The position numbers were made by a program, and so were the translations under genes. 30,635 nucleotides of DNA, from IMG/VR virus record IMGVR_UViG_3300022169_000015, positions 1-30,635 of that record; one strand, given 5' to 3'. Each line of letters begins with the position of its first letter. The stretch's first letter is position 1. Below the pieces are notes generated by a model. The model saw only the letters and a program-made list of their open reading frames with translations. It was not told the origin of the DNA and did not search any database. This DNA comes from a virus. Below are positions 5,901-13,675 of the stretch, in pieces.

Positions 5901-8900
5901 AGCGTTTATAGCTTTTTGCACAGTTATAGGCTCGCTATACTCTATAGCATCAGGAATTAAATCGCTGTCACGTTTTGAAGCCATTGACTTTCCTGGTACC
6001 AAAGGTAGAGATGCTTTTATTTCACTCGCAACATCTAAGTCTGGATTTTTTAAACCCTCTAATATAGCCTCGTTTTGAATACTAGAAGCTTGTACCTTTT
6101 CATTAACATTATACTTATTGTATACTTTTAGATCAATACCAAATCCGCTTTCTTCAGCTATAGTTTTACCTGTTAAGGGGTTTACTAAGGTTTGTAGATC
6201 TATCCCAGCCGCAGCTAGTCTAGATATTGGATTGTCAAAAACACTTTGACCTTCAACTAATGTTGAATCTAACTTAGCCATGTCTAACTGATCGTCATTC
6301 TTTTTAGACAACTGCGTTTGATAATAGTTTTCTTTTATAGCGCTCATCACAGTGGAAGCAGCGTTATTTTTAATAGCTAACATTATACTAGCGCCTACTA
6401 CAGAAGCTGGAGGATTGTGCTCTTCTCTATATTTATTACCTTCTTTTTGGGTTTTCTTTGCTCCTTCTCTTGTAGCGTATTCCATCAACGTAGACTTATA
6501 CTTAAAAGGTGCTGCTATTTTTATTAGTCCTTCGGTGGCTTGGTAGCTTTGTATTATTATAGCACCTGCTATGTCTAAAGACATACCTCTTGCAACAGCG
6601 TCTGTTAGGTTTTTTACAACATGATCAAGTACTTCCATGTTTATTTTAGACTGAGCAATCCCTTCTGCTGTAAAACCTTTTTTAACAGTGTTTCTTTTAG
6701 CAGGTTTTCCTTCATATTTAGAAGCAGATTCTATTAGCGTTACATAAGCGGGATCTGTTTTTCCATAATATAACCTAGAAGGTTTAGCAACCCAGTTTTT
6801 TATTTTACCGCCAAGCTTGCCTTGATCACTTTTTGTTTCGTAAAACTTACCATCAGTGGTTTTAACGAATTGAATTGGATTTTTTAATCCAGCTCTTTTA
6901 GAGTCAGCAACAGTGTTATACATTTTTCCATTAGCTGAGTTGCTGTAGAAGGTTTGTCTACCTCCACTACCCATCATACCAGCTTCTATAGAAGCAGTAT
7001 CTAGACCGAATTCCGTAACAGCTTTTTGCATGTCGTCTTGCAACGATTTTCTAGTTTTTTCATTTATAGGTGGAGAAGAAAAACCTAGCTCTCTAGCTAA
7101 TTGAGTCTTACTTCTTAAACTAGCGACTTCTTTAAATGCGTTTTTAAGCTTAGAAGACATTTCAGCTTCCGTAGTTATACGTTTGCTAGCCATAGATTTA
7201 TTCTTGCCGGCCGCAACATCTTGCTTTACTTCTAAACTTAGATCAGTATCAGATCTTACAATTTCATTTGTAACTAATTTACCGTACAAGCTAGCAATAC
7301 CTTTTAAAGCCTGAGCTTGTGGTGATCTAGCGTCAAATCCTTCAGCTTTTTTGCCTTCAACAATACCAAACGCTTCTAAGAAATCAGCTTTACTAATTCC
7401 CTTGTTTAATTTAAACGGAGCAAGTCCAGCGCCTTTGCCTAATCTAGCTTGTTTAGTATAAAAAGCATTAAGTAGTCCTTTTGGAACTCCAGTAGATGTA
7501 CCTAAGAGCTTCTCTGTCGCAGCTTCTACTACTGCCCCTTCTGGTAATATCTTTAATAATTTATCTGCGTTCTTGTTGACAAACTGCTGAATAGCAGTTG
7601 CGTCACCTTTTGATAGGTTAGCTGTAGCTACTGTAAGTTTTTTAACTGGTATACCAATTTCAGCTGCAATAATTTCAGGAGCTAAGTCGCCAAGTTTTTT
7701 AAATGTTAGATTTTTAGGATCGATGCCTTCAATCTTAGCTTGTACTTGTTCTTTGATTTTACCTACAGCGTCGTTGGATATTAGTGAGCTAGGCTTTATT
7801 TTTCTAGTAGTAGGTTTTGCAGCAACTTCAGTTTCAACCTCCTCAGCCATTACACCTGTAGCTTCTGTAACGTCTACAGTAAACTCTTCACCTAAAATTC
7901 TTTGAGAAGCTTCAATAGCTCTAGCTGGTAAAAACTTGTTTATATAAGCAGCTAGTGGCACGCCTGATTCTGGCTTGTATTCTTTTATTAAATCAAATAT
8001 ACCACGTTTACCTGTTTCAATTTCGTCTGTTAAAAGTTGACGATCAAAGTTAGGTGCTTCACTTCTTTTTTCTACTATTCTACTTACTATAGGCTTAAAT
8101 TGTTCTATAATGTCAAAAGCACCATCCACACCTTGAGCTTCGAATATTTCTTGAACTTTGGTAGAAGCTTCAGCGCCTGTATCTCTCTTGCTAGCTTTAG
8201 CTGAGCCATCTGAGTCTTTATTTTCAGTTTGTTTGTTTAACTCTAAGTCTATATTACTAACAAGATTTTTTTCTGCTGAAATAATCAATTCAGTTCCCGC
8301 CTCTAGGTCTTGACCTCCTGTCTTGTTTAACTGCTTAAGCTGCTTTAGCGTTATGTCTGGGAATTTTTCAGCTACATCTTCTATAGTTTCTCCCTCTTGA
8401 ACTACGTAGGTGTTATTGACTTCTAAATCATCATCAACAAGCGCTCCCTTAGCTCCTTCTAATCTTACCTTGTTTTCAGCTGCTGACCAGCCTTTACCAG
8501 CGTCAGTAGACTTATTGTAAGCTACTATAAAATCAAAAACATCTTTTCCAGTGTCAAATCTTAAATTTAAAGGTTGTTTGTTTGTTGGGTTTTTTAAGAA
8601 GTTCGATATTTTTTTACCTATGTTTTTATACCAAGCCTCTTGCTTTGGGTTGTATTGAATATCGCCGCTAGAAAGGTATTCACTCATTAAAGGTATAACT
8701 TCAGACCAAGTGTCTTCTGCTGAATACTTTGAGTCATTAACGTATGACTGAAATTTGCTTAAAAACTTAGCTCCTCCGCTTATTTCTTTGTTGTTAAGAA
8801 ACTCTAGCATTAAAGATTTACCAAACTTAATAGCAAGTTCTGGATTTCCTTTAAGAGCTTGCTCCCAAAAAGGATGCAATGTTTCATGTTTACCAGTCGT

Positions 8901-11882
8901 ATAAACGTTGTCTTCTGCAGACACTTGATCGTTTATCAATATAACTTTCTTTGTCACGCCATCTTCTTCAAATTCTAAAGATTGACCATAACCTACGTCT
9001 TCAATAACTTTTCCTCCTTTAGCTATAATTTCTGCTTTTTTAGCGTCTATTTCTTCTTGACTACCAAAAGGAAGGAACTCAACGTCCATATCGGCAGCTT
9101 TAGCTTTTGATCCTTTTCTGGAAATAGATTTTTCAAGTTCTGGTTTTACTATTTCAGCCAGAGCCTCTCTTTTGTTTTCTATTTTTATATCAATATTTTC
9201 ATGGAAAGCTTCATCTATAGTTTTTTTCCTGTTTTGAAGATCTGCAATTTCTTGAAGTATTATAGCTGATTCAAGTTGAGTTTCTGAACTAACGCTTGAA
9301 GGTATGCCGGACATTTGATTGTTTACAGCTTTAATTTGAAACATAACATCTGAAACCTGCTCAGTGGTAGCCTCTCCATCTATAACCATCTTGTTTAATA
9401 AGTCTTTTGTTCCAGCTACATCTTTACTTAGTATGTATAAGTTTTGTAATTGCTGCTGTGCATTAGGTTTAAAACCTGGTAAGTTTAAATTAGAAAATGC
9501 AGCACCCGCTCCAAAAGAAAGTATGCCAGTGCTAATAAAGTCCTGTCTAGTAAATGTTTCGTCTAATATATTAGCGCCTGCTTTTTTGTTTATAAAAGCG
9601 TTTAAGCCTAAAGTCTCAAGCCCTGTTTGCAATTCTTCTTGAACAAACTCTTGACCGCCAGCTCCTGCTGTTTTAATAGCACCCTGTTTAGTGGGTTTTA
9701 ATTTTTTAAAATTATCTATAATTATTTTAGTAAATTCAGATTTACCTCCTTTTTTATAACCACGAACAGCTTGGTTTACAGCGTTATTAACGTTAGCAGC
9801 TTTGTTAAAAGCTTTCATGTATTGAGATGTAGGAGCAAACAAACTAGTTGTACCGTAAAGAATCCCACCTAATCTACCAGCTGTTTCAGACAATTCTGAA
9901 GCTTCGTCAACATTTACTCCAGCATTTATTAGCTGGCTATACGTGTCTTTTTTTGTGGAAACATAACCGCTCGCTGTGTAGTAAGTTAAAGCGTCAAATG
10001 AAGTTTTTGGCATTTTTAAAGCCGTTGCTAATTTACCTACTTTGCTTACTTTTGTAAATTTACCTAAACCATAAACAGAAGCTATATCAAACATCATAGT
10101 GCCACCCGTTGCAGCAAACTGCTCAGTAGTTCCTGCGCTGCTAAAAGAAGTTCCTCTTTTTTTACTAGTATTTAAAGCTTTGCTTATATCAGCATACTCT
10201 TCTTCTGTTACGCTACCTAGTGTTGTTTGATTAGTGGTGTCGTATATATTTCCATCTTCATCTTTTATGTATGTAATACCATCAACCTCAGCTTCAACCC
10301 CTTCTACGTAACCATATCTTACGTCTGTAGCCGATCTTAATAAATCTCTTTCTGAATTTAAATTTCTAGCTACACCTATATCATAACCTAATAAAGACCT
10401 CAACTCTAAGGCTTGATCTTCAGCTTGACCTATAAGTCCTTGAAAACCTTTTCTAGTACTATCAAAAAGCAAGCCTTCAGCAGTTCCTTGCGCTTTTATA
10501 GCAGCTCTTTTTTCGTCTCCAGCTGCAATTGCTTGTTTTTCAGCTGTAACTAGTTCTGGAAAAAGATTATCTCTGTAACCTTTGAATTTTTTTAAATCAA
10601 AAGGAGCAAAAGTAGATTGACCATATTCTTTTTTAAAATACTTTTTAGCTTTCAATATAGCTTCGTCTAAACTTTTAACGTCTTTAAATTTAGTTTTATT
10701 TTTGCTTATATAGCTTAAGTAAAGCTTATTATTGTATCTGTCAGTTTGATCAGCTACATATAAATTTAAGTAATTGTCTAAATCTCTTTGTCTGTTAATT
10801 TCTAGTCTAGAGTAGTCTTCAGGACTTAGATCATACGTACCTAGACTACCGTAAGAATCTTTAAAGTAATTATTTGTATAATCTCTTGTATAGCCTTTTT
10901 CGTTCATAAAGCCTAAGAAGTCATCAACATTAAACCCTGTATTTAATTTTTTTAAATCAGATAGCAAATAGTCTTCTTCAACACGTCTAACGCCTTGTCC
11001 TGGCTCATTTATTTCTAATTCACCTTCATACTCTAAACCTTTAAACTCTTCGTAGTTGTTTTCGACGTTATAAGCCTCTTTTATAACAATGTTTTTGATT
11101 TTTCTATTAATATCTAAATCAGAAACACCTATAGCTATTATAAACTCTTCGTTTTGTTTATTTTTTTTAGACTCTTCTATGGTTTTAAAAGGCTTTGAAG
11201 GGTCTTCTTCTAAAGACCTAGGAGATAAAGCCTTGTCTTCTTCTGTTATATCTAAAGAATTACCTATAGTAAAGTCTTTTTCTTTTCTTCTGGCTTCTTC
11301 TATTAAAACTTTTTGCTCTTCATTTAAATGATTAAAAACGTCTGCAACGTAAAATTTTTGAGTTTCGTTTTTTAAAGGAATAAACTTTTCGTCATTTTTC
11401 TTTTTAGTGAAATAATTTATACTTCCAGTTTTATTATCAAAGTCAAACTTGTAATCCCATCCATCTCCCGGAGAGTAAATTTCTTTAGGTTTTGAGACTT
11501 CAGAATATTTTTCTGGCAACTTGTAAGTAGGAGATAATCCCACTTGTTGAAAAAAAGTTTTATCTGGATCAGCTAGCAAAGAAGGTGATGACTCGTTTCT
11601 AGTTGCGTTAGAAAGTGTTGTTTTTCTTATATCAGAAAAATCGAACTTCAGCTTTGAATCTTCCAATTTTGATTCTATAGACTTTTCCGTGGACACTCGC
11701 TCTTCTGTCGGTGCTACAGCCGCATCTGTTTCCGCAGCACCGTTTGTCTTTACTTCTTCAACAGGAGTTTCAACTACTTCTTGCTGACCCCATTTGTTTT
11801 CTATTTTCCATTGTCTAATAAGCTCGGCTTTATTAGGATTTGAATCTGGAATAGATGCTGTGTATTCTTGTAATTCGTTCAT
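2907..11882 (-). CDS. Giant multidomain (polyvalent-type) virion/ejection protein, 2991 aa
   Basis: One unbroken gene of 9 kb. Domains seen by eye, by residue: 1-110 acidic and proline-rich. 570-800 Gly/Ala-rich, with hydrophobic patches. 999-1003 HETLH, a zinc-peptidase motif, with E1061 or E1068 as possible third ligand. About 1158-1205 LysM (YVVQEGETIEDVA). About 1256-1330 resembling sigma-70 region 2 (DLIKEYKPESGVPLAAYINK). 2017-2180 a HAD phosphatase-type domain with D2019/D2021, T2098, K2135 and D2154/D2155. About 2215-2800 a large conserved end (FFIPPSAEDF, then SVGAVMFLNTRSALLQT). Last, two copies of a 37-residue repeat. ASKR occurs at 1230, 1565, 1968 and 2181. The layout fits the large polyvalent proteins of phages, thought to enter the host with the DNA. 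The order of domains and its place after the tail genes support an ejected virion protein; presence in particles is inferred. Confidence 0.85.
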   Translation of the reverse strand: MNELQEYTASIPDSNPNKAELIRQWKIENKWGQQEVVETPVEEVKTNGAAETDAAVAPTEERVSTEKSIESKLEDSKLKFDFSDIRKTTLSNATRNESSPSLLADPDKTFFQQVGLSPTYKLPEKYSEVSKPKEIYSPGDGWDYKFDFDNKTGSINYFTKKKNDEKFIPLKNETQKFYVADVFNHLNEEQKVLIEEARRKEKDFTIGNSLDITEEDKALSPRSLEEDPSKPFKTIEESKKNKQNEEFIIAIGVSDLDINRKIKNIVIKEAYNVENNYEEFKGLEYEGELEINEPGQGVRRVEEDYLLSDLKKLNTGFNVDDFLGFMNEKGYTRDYTNNYFKDSYGSLGTYDLSPEDYSRLEINRQRDLDNYLNLYVADQTDRYNNKLYLSYISKNKTKFKDVKSLDEAILKAKKYFKKEYGQSTFAPFDLKKFKGYRDNLFPELVTAEKQAIAAGDEKRAAIKAQGTAEGLLFDSTRKGFQGLIGQAEDQALELRSLLGYDIGVARNLNSERDLLRSATDVRYGYVEGVEAEVDGITYIKDEDGNIYDTTNQTTLGSVTEEEYADISKALNTSKKRGTSFSSAGTTEQFAATGGTMMFDIASVYGLGKFTKVSKVGKLATALKMPKTSFDALTYYTASGYVSTKKDTYSQLINAGVNVDEASELSETAGRLGGILYGTTSLFAPTSQYMKAFNKAANVNNAVNQAVRGYKKGGKSEFTKIIIDNFKKLKPTKQGAIKTAGAGGQEFVQEELQTGLETLGLNAFINKKAGANILDETFTRQDFISTGILSFGAGAAFSNLNLPGFKPNAQQQLQNLYILSKDVAGTKDLLNKMVIDGEATTEQVSDVMFQIKAVNNQMSGIPSSVSSETQLESAIILQEIADLQNRKKTIDEAFHENIDIKIENKREALAEIVKPELEKSISRKGSKAKAADMDVEFLPFGSQEEIDAKKAEIIAKGGKVIEDVGYGQSLEFEEDGVTKKVILINDQVSAEDNVYTTGKHETLHPFWEQALKGNPELAIKFGKSLMLEFLNNKEISGGAKFLSKFQSYVNDSKYSAEDTWSEVIPLMSEYLSSGDIQYNPKQEAWYKNIGKKISNFLKNPTNKQPLNLRFDTGKDVFDFIVAYNKSTDAGKGWSAAENKVRLEGAKGALVDDDLEVNNTYVVQEGETIEDVAEKFPDITLKQLKQLNKTGGQDLEAGTELIISAEKNLVSNIDLELNKQTENKDSDGSAKASKRDTGAEASTKVQEIFEAQGVDGAFDIIEQFKPIVSRIVEKRSEAPNFDRQLLTDEIETGKRGIFDLIKEYKPESGVPLAAYINKFLPARAIEASQRILGEEFTVDVTEATGVMAEEVETEVAAKPTTRKIKPSSLISNDAVGKIKEQVQAKIEGIDPKNLTFKKLGDLAPEIIAAEIGIPVKKLTVATANLSKGDATAIQQFVNKNADKLLKILPEGAVVEAATEKLLGTSTGVPKGLLNAFYTKQARLGKGAGLAPFKLNKGISKADFLEAFGIVEGKKAEGFDARSPQAQALKGIASLYGKLVTNEIVRSDTDLSLEVKQDVAAGKNKSMASKRITTEAEMSSKLKNAFKEVASLRSKTQLARELGFSSPPINEKTRKSLQDDMQKAVTEFGLDTASIEAGMMGSGGRQTFYSNSANGKMYNTVADSKRAGLKNPIQFVKTTDGKFYETKSDQGKLGGKIKNWVAKPSRLYYGKTDPAYVTLIESASKYEGKPAKRNTVKKGFTAEGIAQSKINMEVLDHVVKNLTDAVARGMSLDIAGAIIIQSYQATEGLIKIAAPFKYKSTLMEYATREGAKKTQKEGNKYREEHNPPASVVGASIMLAIKNNAASTVMSAIKENYYQTQLSKKNDDQLDMAKLDSTLVEGQSVFDNPISRLAAAGIDLQTLVNPLTGKTIAEESGFGIDLKVYNKYNVNEKVQASSIQNEAILEGLKNPDLDVASEIKASLPLVPGKSMASKRDSDLIPDAIEYSEPITVQKAINALEKTDKALANGRKLDQPVKKIRVFDFDDTLARTKSNVLYTMPDGTTGAIDAATFAKEAGNMEAEGAQWDFSEFSKVMQGSKGPLLDVAKIIADKRGTKDVFVLTARPANAAGPIKEFLASMGLDIPLANITGLGDGTPQAKAGWIMGKAAEGYNDFYFADDHTGNVKAVKDVLSQIDVKSKVQLAKASKRTTFDTVVNDMIEDSSGIETYKQYSAARAKTVGANKGRFNFFIPPSAEDFTGLLYKMLGKGKKGDAQMAFLKANLLDPYDRAESAVTQAKISAANDFKALKTELKTLPTSLSVPTGIGGFTYSHAVRTAIWTAQGMEIPGLSKKDIKELNDFVQNDPELRVFANELIKIQKGKPYPKPGKDWLGGNITSDIINDINKVNRAEYQQEWRENVDIIFSEDNMNKMEAAYGTRWREAMEDSLRRMKSGSNRPPGGNRATDGILDWLNNSVGAVMFLNTRSALLQTLSMVNFINWGDNNIAKAGAAFANQKQFWSDFMTLMNSDYLVERRNGLKINVSESEIADAVRDSGNKVKAAIAFLLSKGFVMTRFADSFAIAAGGSTFYRNRVKSLVAKGMDQKAAEAQAFEDFRQIAEESQQSSNPNRISMQQASAAGRVILAWANTPMQYARIQKRAAQDLINGRGDWRTNVSKIVYYGAIQNLIFNSLQQAVFALGFGEDDEEKDDKKNEKISRVANGMIDSQLKGLGIGGAAVLALKSALMELGEQYAKKGPEYEEAVFDLLNFSPPLGSKINKIRGGLRSFSWNMEDMKEKGFSLDNPAYLAGAQITTGLTNVPLDRVAKKINNVRGMVNEQSALWQKVALGLGWSTWDLGLGYYGGFDAAKVLTAEEEKVKEIDDMKKLTKTKEQVDMLLDLGLSKKEIKALGKEQARVEKIIELQNAEAEPKKEAEVKEEIKEETKPTPVAKPKPTPKPKVKTVSAEARLRRQFDSIKDENKPDQVKTLLKFGLSKKEIRALKYEKNRVEKILELMPKNK
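2922..3032 (-). repeat. Copy 2 of 37-residue C-terminal repeat (giant protein residues 2951-2987)
   Basis: This is the second copy of a protein-level repeat with core FGLSKKEIRAL and RVEKILEL. It matches copy 1 at 21 of 37 positions without gaps and ends four residues before the protein terminus. The bases have diverged more than the residues, so the duplication is old or the repeat is selected at the protein level. Confidence 0.85.
3195..3305 (-). repeat. Copy 1 of 37-residue C-terminal repeat (giant protein residues 2860-2896)
   Basis: This is the first copy, core LGLSKKEIKAL and RVEKIIEL, predicted helical (helix-turn-helix-like hairpin). It is separated from copy 2 by a charged linker rich in Lys, Glu and Pro (KPTPVAKPKPTPKPKV), which would let the two units move independently. 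Confidence 0.85.
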
Positions 11883-11887
11883 TTAAT

Positions 11888-12988
11888 TTAATTTAAGTCG
11901 TTATCATCTAAAAATTTCTGAGCCTTTGCTTTTTTAGCTTCCGCTAAATCAAACACTGCTGCGTCTTCCTTAACCGTTGGTAATTGGTTAGTTGTAAATT
12001 GTTTTAGATAATTATTCATAAAGTATTCTTTGTATTTTATTTCAAATAAAACTTTTTTGTCTTGTTGTAATGGTAAGTCTAGTTCGTAGATCCAACTAGT
12101 ATCACCAGCGTTAGCGTTCTGAGCCATCTGAGCGTCCTCTTCAACACTTGTGTCTTTAGATATATAAACGTTCCAAGCTGCGATTACGTCTTGCTCAGAG
12201 CTCATTAAACCAGCAACCTCAGCGTTTATGAACGGAGCTACTTTCTTTTCTATTTTTTCTAGGTCGTACTTAAGTACATTTCTACCTTTGCCATTACCTA
12301 AGTCAATAATTTCATAATCAAACGAGCCGTCTGTATTCATCATTACATATTCTTCGGTAATTTTAGCGGCAGCGGTTAATTCTCCGTTCTCACCTATCAT
12401 ATCCTGAGCAAATAAACCAACTTCTGTTAACAATCTTAACATGTCTTTATTTATGTCTGGAGTTGACACAACTAATGCAGTATCTGATTCAAGCAAAGCA
12501 TTTAAAGCAGCGCTATTAATAATTAATGGTGTTTCAAAAACAGGTCCTAAAAAAACTATCTGCTGAGAGCCATCAGGTAACAAATCTAAATAAGCTTGAT
12601 ATCCATCAGTTTTAGAAAACCCAGGTCTACCATTCATTAAACTATTAGCAGCTGTATATTTGTAATTATTGTTAGGATCAAAACTAGATTCTTCTGTAAC
12701 ACTAAGCTCTGCTATTAGTGATGCTAAAAAATCTAAAGAAGCTTGTGGAGATTCTTCTAAGTTTTTTATTCCTGTCAACTCTAAAGCACAATCTTCTGAT
12801 ATACAATTATTTGTTTCTATAGCTATTTTTAATTTAGCATACGTTCTACCAGCGTTTCTATACGCGTTGTCAAGCAACTGAAAATTGTAATCGCTAGAGC
12901 CAGAAACAAATCTTTCATTATATGCAATAGCGTTACTTTCATTAAATTGCTTTAAATAAAGATTTTGAAATAAGTTTTTGTTTTCCAT
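11888..12988 (-). CDS. Hypothetical virion-associated protein, 366 aa
   Basis: This is a soluble, acidic protein with no signal peptide, membrane segment or recognised domain. It opens MENKNLFQNLYLKQFNESNA. It is mixed helical and strand-rich, has an Ala/Leu-rich middle (INSAALNALLESDTALV), and ends in a charged helix (FDLAEAKKAKAQKFLDDNDLN). It sits between the small internal virion protein and the giant protein, 12 bases after the former and 5 before the latter, behind an A-rich leader. That position usually holds internal head or ejection proteins in podovirus-like genomes, so a virion or ejectosome role is plausible. No residue-level evidence supports a specific function. Confidence 0.75.
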   Translation of the reverse strand: MENKNLFQNLYLKQFNESNAIAYNERFVSGSSDYNFQLLDNAYRNAGRTYAKLKIAIETNNCISEDCALELTGIKNLEESPQASLDFLASLIAELSVTEESSFDPNNNYKYTAANSLMNGRPGFSKTDGYQAYLDLLPDGSQQIVFLGPVFETPLIINSAALNALLESDTALVVSTPDINKDMLRLLTEVGLFAQDMIGENGELTAAAKITEEYVMMNTDGSFDYEIIDLGNGKGRNVLKYDLEKIEKKVAPFINAEVAGLMSSEQDVIAAWNVYISKDTSVEEDAQMAQNANAGDTSWIYELDLPLQQDKKVLFEIKYKEYFMNNYLKQFTTNQLPTVKEDAAVFDLAEAKKAKAQKFLDDNDLN

Positions 12989-13000
12989 TTTTAATTTTTA

Positions 13001-13663
13001 TTATTTGCCATTTGCAAGAAGTGCTCCGCCTATCCCAGCTAATGACCCAAACATTCCAGTCATTGCACCTGTTTTGTCTGATCCAGCCTGCGCTTCTGCT
13101 TGCCTAGACGCTCCAAGCATAGCTGCAGTTCTATCTAGTTGTTGCATTTCCCTGTTTTCTCTTTGACCAAAAACAAACTGTTTACCAGCTACGTCTGCCT
13201 GTTGAAGTCTTTGTTGTTCAGACATCTGCCTTTGCTCCATTGTTTGCTGCCCTTGAGCTCGCTTGTCTTCATTTTGCTTCTCTTGCATTTCAATACTAGC
13301 AGCAACACCTTTTTTAGATCTTAAAGCCGCATTGGCTAAAGCAGTTGCTCCGCCGGCGCTTGCGCCTGTTGCTCTCATAGTGTCTAAGGTGTTAGCTAGA
13401 GATATATCAGCCTCTTCAATCTTCATCTCAGCGGCGCCTGTAGCTACTGAAAGTTGAGCAAAAGGATTACTTATAAAAGTGCTTAAATCTTGAATACCTG
13501 CAAAAGGATCTATAATATCTTGCCTATCCTCTTCTAACTTGTTTAGCTTTTTTTGCAGTCTTTTTCTTTCCCTCGCTGCTGCTCTTTCTCTTGACCTAGC
13601 GGCGCTAGCCCCTATCAAACCTCCAGCTACAGATGCTACGCCTCCTATTATTGCTCCTATCAT
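13001..13663 (-). CDS. Small internal virion protein (ejection-type)
   Basis: The 220 residues open with a glycine/alanine hydrophobic helix (IIGAIIGG-like, residues 2-22) that could insert in a membrane. Next comes a highly basic helix (RSRERAAARERKRLQKKLNK, about 23-42). A long Gln/Glu-rich coiled-coil segment covers about residues 118-165, and a second Gly/Ala hydrophobic stretch lies at the end (AMTGMFGSLAGIGGALLA). This build resembles internal core proteins such as T7 gp14 and P22 gp7, which leave the head at infection and help form a channel across the envelope. The resemblance is one of composition and position, next to the giant protein, not of sequence. The start is an ATG behind AAAAATAAAAAAAC. 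Confidence 0.75.
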   Translation of the reverse strand: MIGAIIGGVASVAGGLIGASAARSRERAAARERKRLQKKLNKLEEDRQDIIDPFAGIQDLSTFISNPFAQLSVATGAAEMKIEEADISLANTLDTMRATGASAGGATALANAALRSKKGVAASIEMQEKQNEDKRAQGQQTMEQRQMSEQQRLQQADVAGKQFVFGQRENREMQQLDRTAAMLGASRQAEAQAGSDKTGAMTGMFGSLAGIGGALLANGK

Positions 13664-13675
13664 GTTTTTTTATTT

